A DNA stretch of 64,000 nt. Origin: Streptomyces sp. SKN60. GTDB taxonomy: Bacteria; Actinomycetota; Actinomycetes; Streptomycetales; Streptomycetaceae. The notes beneath the pieces were generated by a model, which did not search any database, was not told the origin of the DNA, and saw nothing but the letters and a program-made list of their open reading frames with translations. Where the stretch lies: positions 186,001 to 250,000 of the forward strand of contig NZ_JAHTMW010000001.1 in the NCBI RefSeq assembly GCF_026236535.1. The letters run 5' to 3'. Of this stretch, positions 55,744-64,000 are shown piece after piece (within the stretch, counting starts at the first letter, position 1; each line of letters begins with the position of its first letter). A program made the position numbers and the translations under genes.

Positions 55744-56325
55744 CTAGAAGGGAGGCTCGTCCGAGTAGCCGCCGCCGGAACCGCCGGAGTTGCCACCCCA
55801 GCCACCGCCGCCGCCCTGCTGGCCGCCGGACGGGGCGCTGGAGGCCCAGGGGTCGTCGGAGGGAGCTCCGCCGCCCTGCTGGCCGCCGCCGGAGTTGCCA
55901 CCCCAGCCACCGCCGCCGCCCTGCTGCTGGCCGCCGCCGTAGCCGCCCTGGCCACCGCGGCCGGTGGTGCGGGTGACCTTGGCCGTGGCGTTGCGCAGGC
56001 TGGGGCCGACTTCCTCGACGTCCAGCTCGTAGACCGTGCGCTTGACGCCCTCGCGGTCCTCGTAGGACCGCTGCTTCAGACGGCCCTGCACGACGACGCG
56101 CATGCCCTTCTGCAGCGACTCGGCGACGTTCTCCGCCGCCTGCCGCCAGACCGAGCAGGTCAGGAACAGGCTCTCGCCGTCCTTCCACTCATTGGTCTGC
56201 CGGTCGAAGGTGCGGGGAGTGGACGCGACGCGGAACTTCGCGACCGCCGCACCGGACGGGGTGAAGCGCAGCTCGGGGTCTTCGACAAGGTTGCCGACGA
56301 CCGTGATGACGGTCTCGCCTGCCAT
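55744..56325 (-). CDS. ssb: Single-stranded DNA-binding protein
   Basis: 193 residues. The OB fold (about 1-115) has [21 protein letters not shown], then [21 protein letters not shown] Gly/Gln-rich tail (about 116-185) carries the repeated unit [14 protein letters not shown], and the chain ends in the acidic tip SDEPPF that recruits partner proteins. It protects ssDNA at forks and in repair. It lies between rpsF and rpsR, as in most bacteria. Confidence 0.97.
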   Translation of the reverse strand: MAGETVITVVGNLVEDPELRFTPSGAAVAKFRVASTPRTFDRQTNEWKDGESLFLTCSVWRQAAENVAESLQKGMRVVVQGRLKQRSYEDREGVKRTVYELDVEEVGPSLRNATAKVTRTTGRGGQGGYGGGQQQGGGGGWGGNSGGGQQGGGAPSDDPWASSAPSGGQQGGGGGWGGNSGGSGGGYSDEPPF

Positions 56326-56397
56326 GGGTGAACCTCTCGGCGGGATTGCTTACGGCTGCTTACTGCTACTCGAACCCGAGAACGCCTGAGCCGGAGC

Positions 56398-56688
56398 TCA
56401 GTGGGTCTCGGGGCGGAGGACCTTGGTCCGGAGGACCGACTCGTTCAGGTTCATCTGGCGGTCGAGCTCCTTGACGACCGCAGGCTCGGCCTGCAGGTCG
56501 ATGACCGAGTAGATGCCCTCGGGCTTCTTCTTGATCTCGTAGGCGAGACGACGACGGCCCCAGGTGTCGACCTTCTCGACCTTTCCGTTGCCCTCACGGA
56601 CGACGGAGAGGAAGTTCTCGATCAGCGGGGAGACAGCGCGCTCCTCGAGATCGGGGTCGAGGATGACCATCACCTCGTAGTGACGCAT
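56398..56688 (-). CDS. rpsF: 30S ribosomal protein S6
   Basis: 96 residues: [17 protein letters not shown], then [19 protein letters not shown] and the end [15 protein letters not shown]6 pairs with S18 in the central domain of the small subunit. A very strong AAAGGAGGTGG ribosome-binding site precedes the ATG at 56688. It is the first gene of the rpsF-ssb-rpsR-rplI operon. Confidence 0.97.
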   Translation of the reverse strand: MRHYEVMVILDPDLEERAVSPLIENFLSVVREGNGKVEKVDTWGRRRLAYEIKKKPEGIYSVIDLQAEPAVVKELDRQMNLNESVLRTKVLRPETH

Positions 56689-56702
56689 GTGGAACCCACC
56701 TC

Positions 56703-56862
56703 CTTTGGACTCAGCGGCCACGGTCGTTCCGTGGCAGGAGGGTCGTGATGCGTGCGCAACGGTATCCGCCGCCGCTGACAGTCCCCCTCGGTGAACGAGG
56801 GGCTGCCGGCGGATCCAGGTCGGACCTGGGCAGACACCGGTGCAGACCGTACAGAGTACCCG
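56703..56862 (-). promoter_or_regulatory. rpsF operon leader with two hairpins, possible S6:S18 control element
   Basis: On the minus strand a perfect hairpin CCAGGT-CCG-ACCTGG (56829-56815) is followed by CCCCTCG-CGAGGGG at about 56800-56780 before the ribosome-binding site. A TACTCT -10-like box lies at about 56862. S6:S18-binding leaders with a CCG-containing loop are known in bacteria; the assignment here is inferred from the CCG loop and operon. Confidence 0.4.
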
Positions 56863-56974
56863 CACATCGCCCTGCGGTTGAAATCCGGTGGTGAGGGGAC
56901 GCAATCTGTACACAACGGATGTCGGCGGCGTCACACTGGCGCCGCCTTCCGCCAGGCACGCCAGGAGGTGCCCC

Positions 56975-57289
56975 ATGGCACAGGCAATGCGACCCGACCC
57001 CGGCCACTCCCTCTTCGCAACGGACGGCAAACCCCATCCGCTCCAGGACACCCTGGTCGTCGTCACCCTCGCGCTCGGCATCCTCGCCTTCGTCGTGGGC
57101 TTCTTCGACAACCTGCACCTGCTGGCGTCCTGGGCAGGTCTGATCGGCATCCTCACCGGCGCCTACGGACAGTTCATCTCCGCCACGACCCGCGAGCGCT
57201 TCGCGCTGATCGTCGGACTCGGCGCCGCGGCAGTGGGCTTCTACCTCGGCATGGCCCACGGCGGCCTCTTCGGCGGCGTGATCAGCTAG
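56975..57289 (+). CDS. Small membrane protein, three helices
   Basis: 104 residues. A short polar N-terminus is followed by three hydrophobic helices, [40 protein letters not shown] and [20 protein letters not shown]. Conserved in Streptomyces at this place but of unknown function. CCAGGAGG eight bases before the ATG at 56975 fixes the start. It is divergent from rpsF and upstream of femX. Confidence 0.8.
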   Translation: MAQAMRPDPGHSLFATDGKPHPLQDTLVVVTLALGILAFVVGFFDNLHLLASWAGLIGILTGAYGQFISATTRERFALIVGLGAAAVGFYLGMAHGGLFGGVIS

Positions 57290-57441
57290 CCGCGCAAGGG
57301 CCCCGGGCCCGTCACCTGGGCCCCTGCCGGGCCCGGGCGGGCCACGGGGCCCTCCGGGGCGCTCCCCGGTCGCAGTAGGCTTCGGCGCGAGAGCCGCAGC
57401 CCCGCAACCGATGGGGACACACCTGCCGAGGAGCGCCCCGC

Positions 57442-58560
57442 ATGAGCCTGACCCTGAGGACCATCAGTCGTGAGCAGCATCTGGCATTCATCCAGAGCCA
57501 GCCCGCGGCGAGTCACTGCCAGGTCCCGGCATGGGCTGATGTGAAGACCGAGTGGCGCTCGGAGAACCTCGGCTGGTTCGACAAGTCCGGCGAGCTCGTG
57601 GGTGCCGGTCTGGTGCTCTACCGTCAGCTGCCCAAGATCAAGCGCTACTTGGCCTATCTGCCCGAGGGCCCGGTCATCAACTGGTACGCGCCGAACCTGG
57701 ACGAGTGGCTGCAGCCGATGCTGGCCCACCTCAAGCAGCAGGGCGCCTTCTCCGTGAAGATGGGCCCGCCGGTGGTCATCCGCCGCTGGGACTCGACCGC
57801 CATCAAGGCCGGCATCCAGGACCCGGACGTCAAGCGCCTCAAGGACGTCGAGGCCACCCACATCGAGCCGCGCGCCTTCGAAGTCGCCGACCGGCTGCGG
57901 AAGATGGGCTGGCAGCAGGGCGAGGACGGCGGCGCCGGCTTCGGCGACGTCCAGCCCCGCTACGTCTTCCAGGTCCCGCTCGCCAACCGCTCGCTGGACG
58001 ACGTCCTCAAGGGCTTCAACCAGCTGTGGCGCCGCAACATCAAGAAGGCCGAGAAGGCCGGTGTCGAGGTCGTCCAGGGCGGTTACGAGGACCTGGCCGA
58101 GTGGCAGCGGCTGTACGAGATCACGGCCGTCCGCGACCACTTCCGGCCGCGCCCGCTCTCGTACTTCCAGCGCATGTGGACCGTCCTCAACAACGAGGAC
58201 CCCAACCGCATGCGGCTCTACTTCGCCCGCCACAACGGCGTGAACCTGTCCGCCGCGACGATGCTCGTGGTCGGCGGCCACGTCTGGTACTCGTACGGCG
58301 CCTCCGACAACATCGGCCGCGAGGTCCGCCCCTCGAACGCCATGCAGTGGCGGATGCTGCGCGACGCCTACGCGATGGGCGCGACCGTCTACGACCTGCG
58401 CGGCATCTCGGACTCGCTGGACGAGACCGACCACCTCTTCGGCCTGATCCAGTTCAAGGTCGGCACCGGCGGCGAGGCCGTGGAGTACGTCGGCGAGTGG
58501 GACTTCCCGCTCAACAAGCTCCTGCACAAGGCCCTGGACATCTACATGTCGCGCCGCTGA
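57442..58560 (+). CDS. femX: FemX-type peptidyltransferase (peptidoglycan interpeptide bridge)
   Basis: 372 residues of the FemABX family: SREQHLAFIQSQP near the start, SHCQVPAWADVKTEW, LPEGPVINW, then FNQLWRRNIKKAEKAGVEV (the basic helix of the family) and RLYFARHNGVNLSAATMLV. FemX adds the first glycine (or other amino acid) from aminoacyl-tRNA to the lipid II stem peptide, in Streptomyces onto LL-diaminopimelate. S. coelicolor has femX beside this locus (recalled). It lies 85 bases upstream of the racemase-like gene on the same strand. Confidence 0.9.
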   Translation: MSLTLRTISREQHLAFIQSQPAASHCQVPAWADVKTEWRSENLGWFDKSGELVGAGLVLYRQLPKIKRYLAYLPEGPVINWYAPNLDEWLQPMLAHLKQQGAFSVKMGPPVVIRRWDSTAIKAGIQDPDVKRLKDVEATHIEPRAFEVADRLRKMGWQQGEDGGAGFGDVQPRYVFQVPLANRSLDDVLKGFNQLWRRNIKKAEKAGVEVVQGGYEDLAEWQRLYEITAVRDHFRPRPLSYFQRMWTVLNNEDPNRMRLYFARHNGVNLSAATMLVVGGHVWYSYGASDNIGREVRPSNAMQWRMLRDAYAMGATVYDLRGISDSLDETDHLFGLIQFKVGTGGEAVEYVGEWDFPLNKLLHKALDIYMSRR

Positions 58561-58645
58561 CGACCCGTGCGAGGCTTGCGTAGTCTCGTACCGCTCGTAC
58601 ACATCTCTGACTCACCGCAGCCACCAGAAAGGTTCCGGGCCGGCC

Positions 58646-59677
58646 ATGGCGCTCTCCCTCTACGTCGACACCGCTCGCTGGCGGGCGCACCAGAAGACCG
58701 TGATCGAGCAGTTCCCGGGCCTCGTCCCGGTCTGCAAGGGCAACGGCTACGGGTTCGGCCACGAGCGCCTCTCGGACGAGGCCGCGCGCTTCGGCTCCGA
58801 CATGCTCGCGGTGGGCACCACGTACGAGGCCGCGAAGATCAAGGACTGGTTCGGCGGCGACCTGCTCGTCCTCACCCCGTTCCGGCGCGGTGAGGAGCCG
58901 GTGCCGCTGCCCGACCGGGTCATCCGCTCGGTCTCCTCGGTGGACGGTGTGCACGCCCTGGTGGGCGCCCGCGTCGTCATCGAGTGCATGAGCTCGATGA
59001 AGCGGCACGGCGTCCACGAGGAGGAGCTGCCCAGGCTCCACGCGGCCATCGAGGACGTACGCCTGGAGGGCTTCGCCCTCCACCTGCCGCTGGACCGCCC
59101 CGACGGCACCGACGCCGTCGAGGAGGTCATCGCCTGGATGGACCGGCTGCGGGCCGCCCGGCTGCCGCTGCACACCATGTTCGTCAGCCATCTGCGCGCC
59201 GAGGAGCAGGCCCGGCTCCAGCAGCAGTTCCCGCAGACCCGCTTCCGGGCCCGTATCGGCACCCGGCTGTGGCTGGGCGACCATGAGGCGACCGAGTACC
59301 GCGGCGCGGTCCTCGACGTCACCCGGGTCGCCAAGGGCGACCGCTTCGGCTACCGGCAGCAGAAGACCGCCTCCGACGGCTGGCTCGTGGTGGTCGCCGG
59401 CGGCACCTCGCACGGCGTCGGCCTGGAGGCCCCGAAGGCCATGCACGGCGTGATGCCGCGGGCCAAGGGCGTCGCGCGGGCCGGCCTCGCCACGGTCAAC
59501 CGGAACCTTTCTCCGTTCGTCTGGGACGGCAAGCAGCGCTGGTTCGCCGAACCGCCGCACATGCAGGTGTCGATCCTGTTCGTGCCGTCCGACGCCCAGG
59601 AGCCCAAGGTCGGCGACGAGCTGGTCGCACACCTGCGGCACACCACGACGCAGTACGACCGGCTCGTCGAGCGCTGA
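58646..59677 (+). CDS. Alanine racemase-like protein (fold type III PLP)
   Basis: 343 residues. The PLP lysine is in VPVCKGNGYGFGH near 28-40, where canonical Alr has A-V-V-K-A-D-A-Y-G-H-G. The domain order (N-terminal barrel, C-terminal beta domain) fits a racemase, but the motif is divergent and the chain is short, so it may be an amino-acid racemase of another substrate. A GAAAGG site precedes the ATG at 58646. The operon with femX suggests a role in cell-wall amino acids. A terminator follows. Confidence 0.82.
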   Translation: MALSLYVDTARWRAHQKTVIEQFPGLVPVCKGNGYGFGHERLSDEAARFGSDMLAVGTTYEAAKIKDWFGGDLLVLTPFRRGEEPVPLPDRVIRSVSSVDGVHALVGARVVIECMSSMKRHGVHEEELPRLHAAIEDVRLEGFALHLPLDRPDGTDAVEEVIAWMDRLRAARLPLHTMFVSHLRAEEQARLQQQFPQTRFRARIGTRLWLGDHEATEYRGAVLDVTRVAKGDRFGYRQQKTASDGWLVVVAGGTSHGVGLEAPKAMHGVMPRAKGVARAGLATVNRNLSPFVWDGKQRWFAEPPHMQVSILFVPSDAQEPKVGDELVAHLRHTTTQYDRLVER

Positions 59678-59700
59678 GCCGCCGCACCGAACCGGAATGA

Positions 59701-59739
59701 CGGAAGCGGCCCCCGGGGAGTCCCCGGGGGCCGCTTCCG
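59701..59739. terminator. Terminator between the racemase-like and glycosyltransferase genes
   Basis: A perfect 19-bp stem 59701-59719 with 59721-59739 and a single-base loop (CGGAAGCGGCCCCCGGGGA is the left arm). It separates convergent genes and probably works both ways. Confidence 0.9.
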
Positions 59740-59754
59740 CGTATCCGGGCGTCG

Positions 59755-61242
59755 TCACTCGCGGGGCGTGCCCCAGTCCACCCGCGGGCCCTCCAGGGCC
59801 GGTGCCGCGTGCCGCGCCGGGTGCGCCGCCCTGCCGAGCACGAAGACGTCCTCGGCACCGTCCAGAACGCCCCCGGACGGGTCGTCGGAGCCGTCGCGCC
59901 GCACCCCGTCCCGATCCGGCGCCAGGATGTCCCGGACGACCAGGGCGCACAGGTAGAGCGTGCCGGCCATGTGCAGCACGATCGCGAACTGGTAGCCGTC
60001 GGTCGGCAGCCCTTGCTTGTTCCCGCTGCTCGTGTACGCCAGGTAGAACCAGATCGCGAAGAAGTACAGGACCTCGCAGCCCTGCCACACCAGGAAGTCC
60101 CGCCAGCGCGGCCGGGCGAGCGCGGCGAGCGGGATCAGCCACAGCACGTACTGCGGCGAGTAGACCTTGTTGACCAGCACGAAGGCGGCCACGATGAGGA
60201 ACGCCAGCTGGGCAAGGCGCGGTCTGCGGGGCGCGTTGAACGCCAGATACGCGAGCCCCGCGACCGCCAGCATCATCAGGAACAGGGCCCAGTAGTTCGC
60301 CGTCTCCGGGCGCATCTGCTCGCCCGTGAGCTGGCTGATCAGCAGCCACACCGAGCCGAAGTCGACGTTCCGGTCGGTGCTGAAGACGTAGAACTGCTTC
60401 CAGCCCTCCGTCGCGAGCACCAGCACCGGCAGGTTCACCACCAGCCAGGCTCCGGCCGCGCCCAGCAGCGCCGTACCGAACGCGCGCCACTTCCCGGCCC
60501 GCCAGCACAGCAGCAGCACGGGCACGAGCAGCAGCACCGGATAGAACTTGGCGGCCGTCGCGAGCCCGAGCAGCACCCCGAAGGCGAGCGGCCGGCTGCG
60601 CGACCACATCAGCAGCGCGGCGGCCGTCAGCGCCACGGCGAGCAGGTCCCAGTTGATGGTGGCGGTCAGCGCGAACGCGGGCGCGAGCGCCACCAGCAGG
60701 CCGTCCCAGGGGCGCCGCCGGTGCGTCCTGGCCACACAGACGGCCAGGACCGCCGCACAGACCATGAGCAGGCCCGCGTTGACCATCCAGTACGTCCGCT
60801 CCTGCGCCGTCACGTCCCCGCCCGGCGTCAGCCACGCGGCGACCTGCATGAACAGCCCGGTGAGCACCGGGTACTCCAGGAACGGTATGTCGCCGCCCAG
60901 CCGGTCGAAGTACGGGACCAGGCCCTCCGCGAAGCCGCGCCCGGAGAACAGGTGCGGGATGTCGGAGTAGCAGGCGTGGGTGTACTGCGAGGTGGAGCCA
61001 CGGAACCAGGCCCAGTTGTAGCAGGGCAGCTTCTGCACCATGCCGAGCGCGTACATCCCGAGGGCCACGAGCACGACGACCCTGACCGGGGTCAGCTGCC
61101 CGGCGCCGAGCAGCGCCCGGCGTCCGATCGGGCCGCCGATCAGCTCGCTGCCGGCGGCGGCCACCTCGTCCCGTCGGGTGGGGCAGACCACCGGGGGATC
61201 CTGCGGAGGGCTCGTCTTCTGGAGGCTCGGCATGGGGGACAT
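59755..61242 (-). CDS. GT87-type integral membrane mannosyltransferase-like protein
   Basis: About 495 residues with roughly ten membrane helices. The conserved first extracytoplasmic loop contains FLEYPVLTGLFMQV and the Asp pair YFDRLGGD, typical of the polyprenyl-phosphate-dependent GT87/DUF2029 glycosyltransferases, such as actinobacterial mannosyltransferases. A later stretch VFSTDRNVDFGSVWLLIS fits that family. A mannose or arabinose donor is expected but not proven. Start ATG 61242 (MSPMPSLQ) is chosen; 61233 is possible. It lies beside cell-wall genes. Confidence 0.78.
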   Translation of the reverse strand: MSPMPSLQKTSPPQDPPVVCPTRRDEVAAAGSELIGGPIGRRALLGAGQLTPVRVVVLVALGMYALGMVQKLPCYNWAWFRGSTSQYTHACYSDIPHLFSGRGFAEGLVPYFDRLGGDIPFLEYPVLTGLFMQVAAWLTPGGDVTAQERTYWMVNAGLLMVCAAVLAVCVARTHRRRPWDGLLVALAPAFALTATINWDLLAVALTAAALLMWSRSRPLAFGVLLGLATAAKFYPVLLLVPVLLLCWRAGKWRAFGTALLGAAGAWLVVNLPVLVLATEGWKQFYVFSTDRNVDFGSVWLLISQLTGEQMRPETANYWALFLMMLAVAGLAYLAFNAPRRPRLAQLAFLIVAAFVLVNKVYSPQYVLWLIPLAALARPRWRDFLVWQGCEVLYFFAIWFYLAYTSSGNKQGLPTDGYQFAIVLHMAGTLYLCALVVRDILAPDRDGVRRDGSDDPSGGVLDGAEDVFVLGRAAHPARHAAPALEGPRVDWGTPRE

Positions 61243-61282
61243 CCTGCCGTACGCCCCTGGGAAAACGGTGAGGGCCGCCGCG

Positions 61283-61309
61283 CCGGTTCCGTACGGGGTA
61301 CGGAACCGG
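61283..61309 (-). terminator. Terminator after the PBP gene
   Basis: CCGGTTCCGTAC (61283-61294) pairs perfectly with GTACGGAACCGG (61298-61309) over a three-base loop, 40 bases past the PBP stop. The glycosyltransferase therefore has its own promoter, in the short space 61243-61282. Confidence 0.85.
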
Positions 61310-61348
61310 GCACGACGGCCCTGCGATCGGGGGAGCGGAGCCCCGGGG

Positions 61349-64000
61349 CTAGCCCACGGTTCCCCATGAGGTGCCGCCGGGTTTGCCGCCGCCTCCGCCG
61401 TTGGTCGGGTCGGTGGTGGCGGTACTCGTCGGATCGACGGTGGGTGTGCTGGTGGTTCCACCGCTGCCGGCCCCGCCGCTGTCGGTGCCCGTGCTGGTGC
61501 CGCCGTTGTCCTTGCACGGCCAGTCCCAGACGCTGCAGGTCTTGCCCGGGTCGGGCGACTTGGTCGGCTTGTCCGTGGGCGCCTCGGTCGACGGCGTCAT
61601 GGTCGGCGTCGGCGACTGCGTGGTCGCGGTCGGCGTCGGGGTCGGGCTGACCGCGCCACCGCCGAAGACCGCCTCGCCGTCGAGGTCCTCCGGAGCCGGG
61701 AAGCTCTTCGGGTCGGTGCCCTTGAGGGCGGAGGTCATGTAGTCGTGCCAGATCTCCGACGGGAACGACGCACCGTGGATCTTCGCCTGGCCGCCGGTGC
61801 CCTTCATGGACTCGAACTTGCGGTCCTTGAGGTTCTCGTCGTCGGGGAAGCGGTACATGTCGATCGCGGTGGAGAGCTGCGGGGTGTAGCCCACGAACCA
61901 GGCCGAGTTGTTGCCGTCGGTGGTACCGGTCTTGCCGGCCGCCTCGCGGTCGTCGAGCTTCGCGTTGGTACCGGTGCCGGCCTCGACGACGTCCTTCAGG
62001 ACGTCGGTGACGTTGCTGGCGACGGCCGTGGTGAACGCCCGCTTGGGCTCGGCCTTGTGCTCGTAGACGACCGTGCCCCGCTGGAGGACCTTGGTCACGG
62101 AGAAGACGTCGTTGCGCTCGCCGTTGTTCGCGAAGGTCGCGTAGGCGCCGGCCATGCGGATCGCGCTCGGGGAGGAGATACCGAGCGAGAAGGACGGGAC
62201 GTCCGCCTTCACCAGCGAGGAGTCGAGCAGACCCGCGTCGATGGCCGACTGGCGCACCTTGTCGATGCCGACGTCCATGCCGAGCTGCACATACGGCGAG
62301 TTCAGGGACTTCATCATGGCCTTGCGCAGGTCGACCCTCGGGACGCTCTCGCCACCGTCATTGACCTGACGCCACTCGTTGCCCTTGTCGTCGTACCACG
62401 TCGAGCCGTCGTAGTTCTTGATCGTCAGCTTGTTCGTGCCGTTGTAGAAGCTCTTGCTCGGGTCGACGATCCTGCGGGTCTCGGGGCCCTGCACCTTCTC
62501 GCCCTTGGGGTCCCGCACACCGTCACGCAGCGCGGCGGCCAGCACGAAGGGCTTGAAGGTCGAGCCGACCTGGGCACCGGTCTGGTCCGCGTTGTTGGTG
62601 AAGTGCTTCGTGGCGTCCTGACCGCCGTAGAGGGCGACGATGGCGCCGGTCTCCGCGTTCACCGAGGCACCGCCGAACTGGACGTGGGTGTCCTTCTCCG
62701 GGCGCTTCTCCGGGTCGATGTTGTCCTTGTAGACCTTCTGGACCGCCGACTCGAGTGCCTTGACCTTCTTCTTGTCGAAGGTGGTGTGGATCTCGAAGCC
62801 GCCCTTGGCGAGCTGCTGGGTCGTGAAGTTGCTGTTGTTCAGGAAGTTGGCCTCGGCCGTCCGCACCAGATAGCCGATCTGGCCACCGAGCTGGGCACCC
62901 TGGGTGCGCTGCTTGGTCGGCGGCATCTTGGTGTACTTCGCGCGCTCGGTGGCGTCGAGCTTCCCGTCCTTGACCATCTCGTCGAGGATCCACGACCAGC
63001 GCTTCCGGGCACGCTCGGTGTTCGCCTGCGCGCTGGCGTTCGGGTCGATCTCGGGGTAGCCGGCGGGGTCGTAGTAGGTCGCGCCCTTGAGCACCGAGGC
63101 GAGCAGGGCGCACTCGCTGGGGTTGAGATCGGTGGCGTCCTTGGCGAAGTACGCGCGGGCGGCGGCCTGGAGGCCATAGGCACCTCGGCCGTAGTACGAG
63201 GTGTTGAGGTAGCCCGCCATGATCTCGGGCTTGCCCCGCTCATTGCCGACGCGCATCGAGATGAAGAGTTCCTTCACCTTGCGGGTCACCGTCTGCGACT
63301 GGTCGTCGAGGCGGTTGTTCTTCACGTACTGCTGGGTGATGGTCGAGCCGCCCTGGGTCTGGCCGCCCTTGGCCATGTTCCACACGGCGCGGCCGATGCC
63401 CATGGGATCGATGCCGGAGTCGGTCCAGAAGGTCTTGTTCTCCGCAGAGACCACCGCGTCCTGCATGGCCTTGGGAATCTCGGCGAAGTCGATGATCTGG
63501 CGGTTGACCTCACCACCGGTCGCGGCCATCACCGTGTTGTCGGACCAGTAGAAGACGTTGTTCTGCTGCTTGGCGCTGTCGGCCTCGTTCGGGATGCCCA
63601 CCATGGCGTACCCGATCGTCGCCGCGCCCATGAGGCTGCCGACGAACGCCAGGAACAGGCCCGTCACGAGCTTCCACGAGGGCATCCAGCGACGCCAGCC
63701 GTGCTTGCCGTACCGCGGGTAGTCGATGAGCCGCTTCTTGCCCGGCGGACGCCCGCCGGCGCCGCCGCGACCGCGCCCCGGGCCCTCGCCACGGCCGCCT
63801 CCGCCGCCCCCGCGCCGGCCGCCGGGTCCGCCAGGACCACCGCCGCCCTCGGGGGCGCGCCTGCGCCCACCGCGCTGGGCGGCACGACGGGCCTCGGCCC
63901 GTCCGCCGTAGGGACGCTCTTCCTCTCCATAGGAAGAAGGCGGCCCGTACGAGGCGGAAGGGGACCCTGTGGCGGCATCACGACCGGGCGCCGGCCTGCG
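61349..64000 (-). CDS. Class A penicillin-binding protein (start lies beyond the window)
   Basis: Partial; 883 codons of open frame to the right edge. The visible N-terminal 100 residues are Gly/Arg-rich (PPGKKRLIDYPRYGKHGWRR), then one membrane helix (KLVTGLFLAFVGSLMGAATI). The glycosyltransferase domain has AENKTFWTDSGIDPMGIGRA and GGSTITQQYVKNN. The transpeptidase has the SxxK motif in GSTFKPFVLAAAL, SxN in SLNSPYV and KTG in KTGTTDGNNSAWFVGY. The C-terminal tail is a long Pro/Thr/Ser/Gly-rich stretch. It polymerises and cross-links peptidoglycan outside the membrane. A start 100-odd codons in (ATG 63685) is rejected, since the frame continues upstream with conserved basic sequence. Confidence 0.95.
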   Translation of the reverse strand, partial: RRPAPGRDAATGSPSASYGPPSSYGEEERPYGGRAEARRAAQRGGRRRAPEGGGGPGGPGGRRGGGGGGRGEGPGRGRGGAGGRPPGKKRLIDYPRYGKHGWRRWMPSWKLVTGLFLAFVGSLMGAATIGYAMVGIPNEADSAKQQNNVFYWSDNTVMAATGGEVNRQIIDFAEIPKAMQDAVVSAENKTFWTDSGIDPMGIGRAVWNMAKGGQTQGGSTITQQYVKNNRLDDQSQTVTRKVKELFISMRVGNERGKPEIMAGYLNTSYYGRGAYGLQAAARAYFAKDATDLNPSECALLASVLKGATYYDPAGYPEIDPNASAQANTERARKRWSWILDEMVKDGKLDATERAKYTKMPPTKQRTQGAQLGGQIGYLVRTAEANFLNNSNFTTQQLAKGGFEIHTTFDKKKVKALESAVQKVYKDNIDPEKRPEKDTHVQFGGASVNAETGAIVALYGGQDATKHFTNNADQTGAQVGSTFKPFVLAAALRDGVRDPKGEKVQGPETRRIVDPSKSFYNGTNKLTIKNYDGSTWYDDKGNEWRQVNDGGESVPRVDLRKAMMKSLNSPYVQLGMDVGIDKVRQSAIDAGLLDSSLVKADVPSFSLGISSPSAIRMAGAYATFANNGERNDVFSVTKVLQRGTVVYEHKAEPKRAFTTAVASNVTDVLKDVVEAGTGTNAKLDDREAAGKTGTTDGNNSAWFVGYTPQLSTAIDMYRFPDDENLKDRKFESMKGTGGQAKIHGASFPSEIWHDYMTSALKGTDPKSFPAPEDLDGEAVFGGGAVSPTPTPTATTQSPTPTMTPSTEAPTDKPTKSPDPGKTCSVWDWPCKDNGGTSTGTDSGGAGSGGTTSTPTVDPTSTATTDPTNGGGGGKPGGTSWGTVG

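Noticed and set aside
35900..64000. tRNA or rRNA genes and attachment sites
   Set aside because: No cloverleaf with T-arm GGTTCGA and matching acceptor stem was found in any gap I could read; a tRNA search program should confirm.

Overview
The window is high-GC actinobacterial DNA, almost certainly a Streptomyces core chromosome close to the replication origin. The evidence is strong third-position GC bias, GTG and leaderless starts, sporulation genes (ssgA, ssgR), a mycolate-free actinobacterial gene repertoire, five parS sites (GTTTCACGTGAAAC core), and many intergenic DnaA-box-like sequences. From memory, the gene order follows the Streptomyces coelicolor SCO3962 to SCO3901 block (pheA-serS down to dnaB, rpsF-ssb-rpsR-rplI, femX and a class A PBP), read here from the far end towards oriC. 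No database was searched.

Layout. 1-6.3 kb: the 3' end of pheA, serS coupled to a Cof-type HAD phosphatase, a rhomboid-like membrane protein, an E3 dihydrolipoamide dehydrogenase, and a GntR/FadR regulator. 6.2-11.1 kb: a CynX-type MFS transporter and a four-gene ABC-2 exporter operon (two ATPases, two permeases) with overlapping stops and starts. 11.3-18.2 kb: an M24 peptidase-like protein, an EphD-like alpha/beta-hydrolase-SDR fusion, a MerR regulator, KptA, a small unknown protein, an LLM oxidoreductase and a second HAD phosphatase. 18.2-26.3 kb: a cytochrome bd operon cydA-cydB-cydCD with a DosS-like GAF histidine kinase as last gene, preceded by a Rex operator. 26.3-33.9 kb: a cyclophilin-like protein, an aminotransferase, a LacI regulator, a PPP-type phosphoesterase, a membrane protein and a TerD-vWA protein. 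33.9-40.3 kb: thiC with a TPP riboswitch, a His-rich YibE/F protein, ssgA and ssgR, and small membrane or cupin proteins. 40.3-48.8 kb: a decayed ptpA remnant, a Cys/Met-metabolism PLP enzyme, LysR, Nudix, flavohemoglobin, a SerB-like HAD, a small membrane protein, GNAT, MarR and a serine beta-lactamase-family protein.

48.87-51.61 kb is the one clearly accessory segment. It lies directly behind dnaB, is less GC-rich, carries two unrecognised genes and gene fragments, and is bounded by 25-bp terminal inverted repeats. A second, internal copy of the left end keeps identical spacing of conserved blocks over 107 bp. No transposase is visible. I regard this as the best candidate for an undescribed element.

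51.6-64 kb: dnaB, a MATE/DinF exporter, two parS sites and a strong terminator, then the rpsF-ssb-rpsR-rplI operon (opposite strand), a small membrane protein, femX, an alanine racemase-like protein, a GT87-type membrane glycosyltransferase and a class A penicillin-binding protein that runs off the right edge. This end combines DNA replication, chromosome segregation sites and peptidoglycan synthesis.

All calls are from reading the sequence and translations. Distances to oriC, family matches and homologue locus numbers are recollection or inference.
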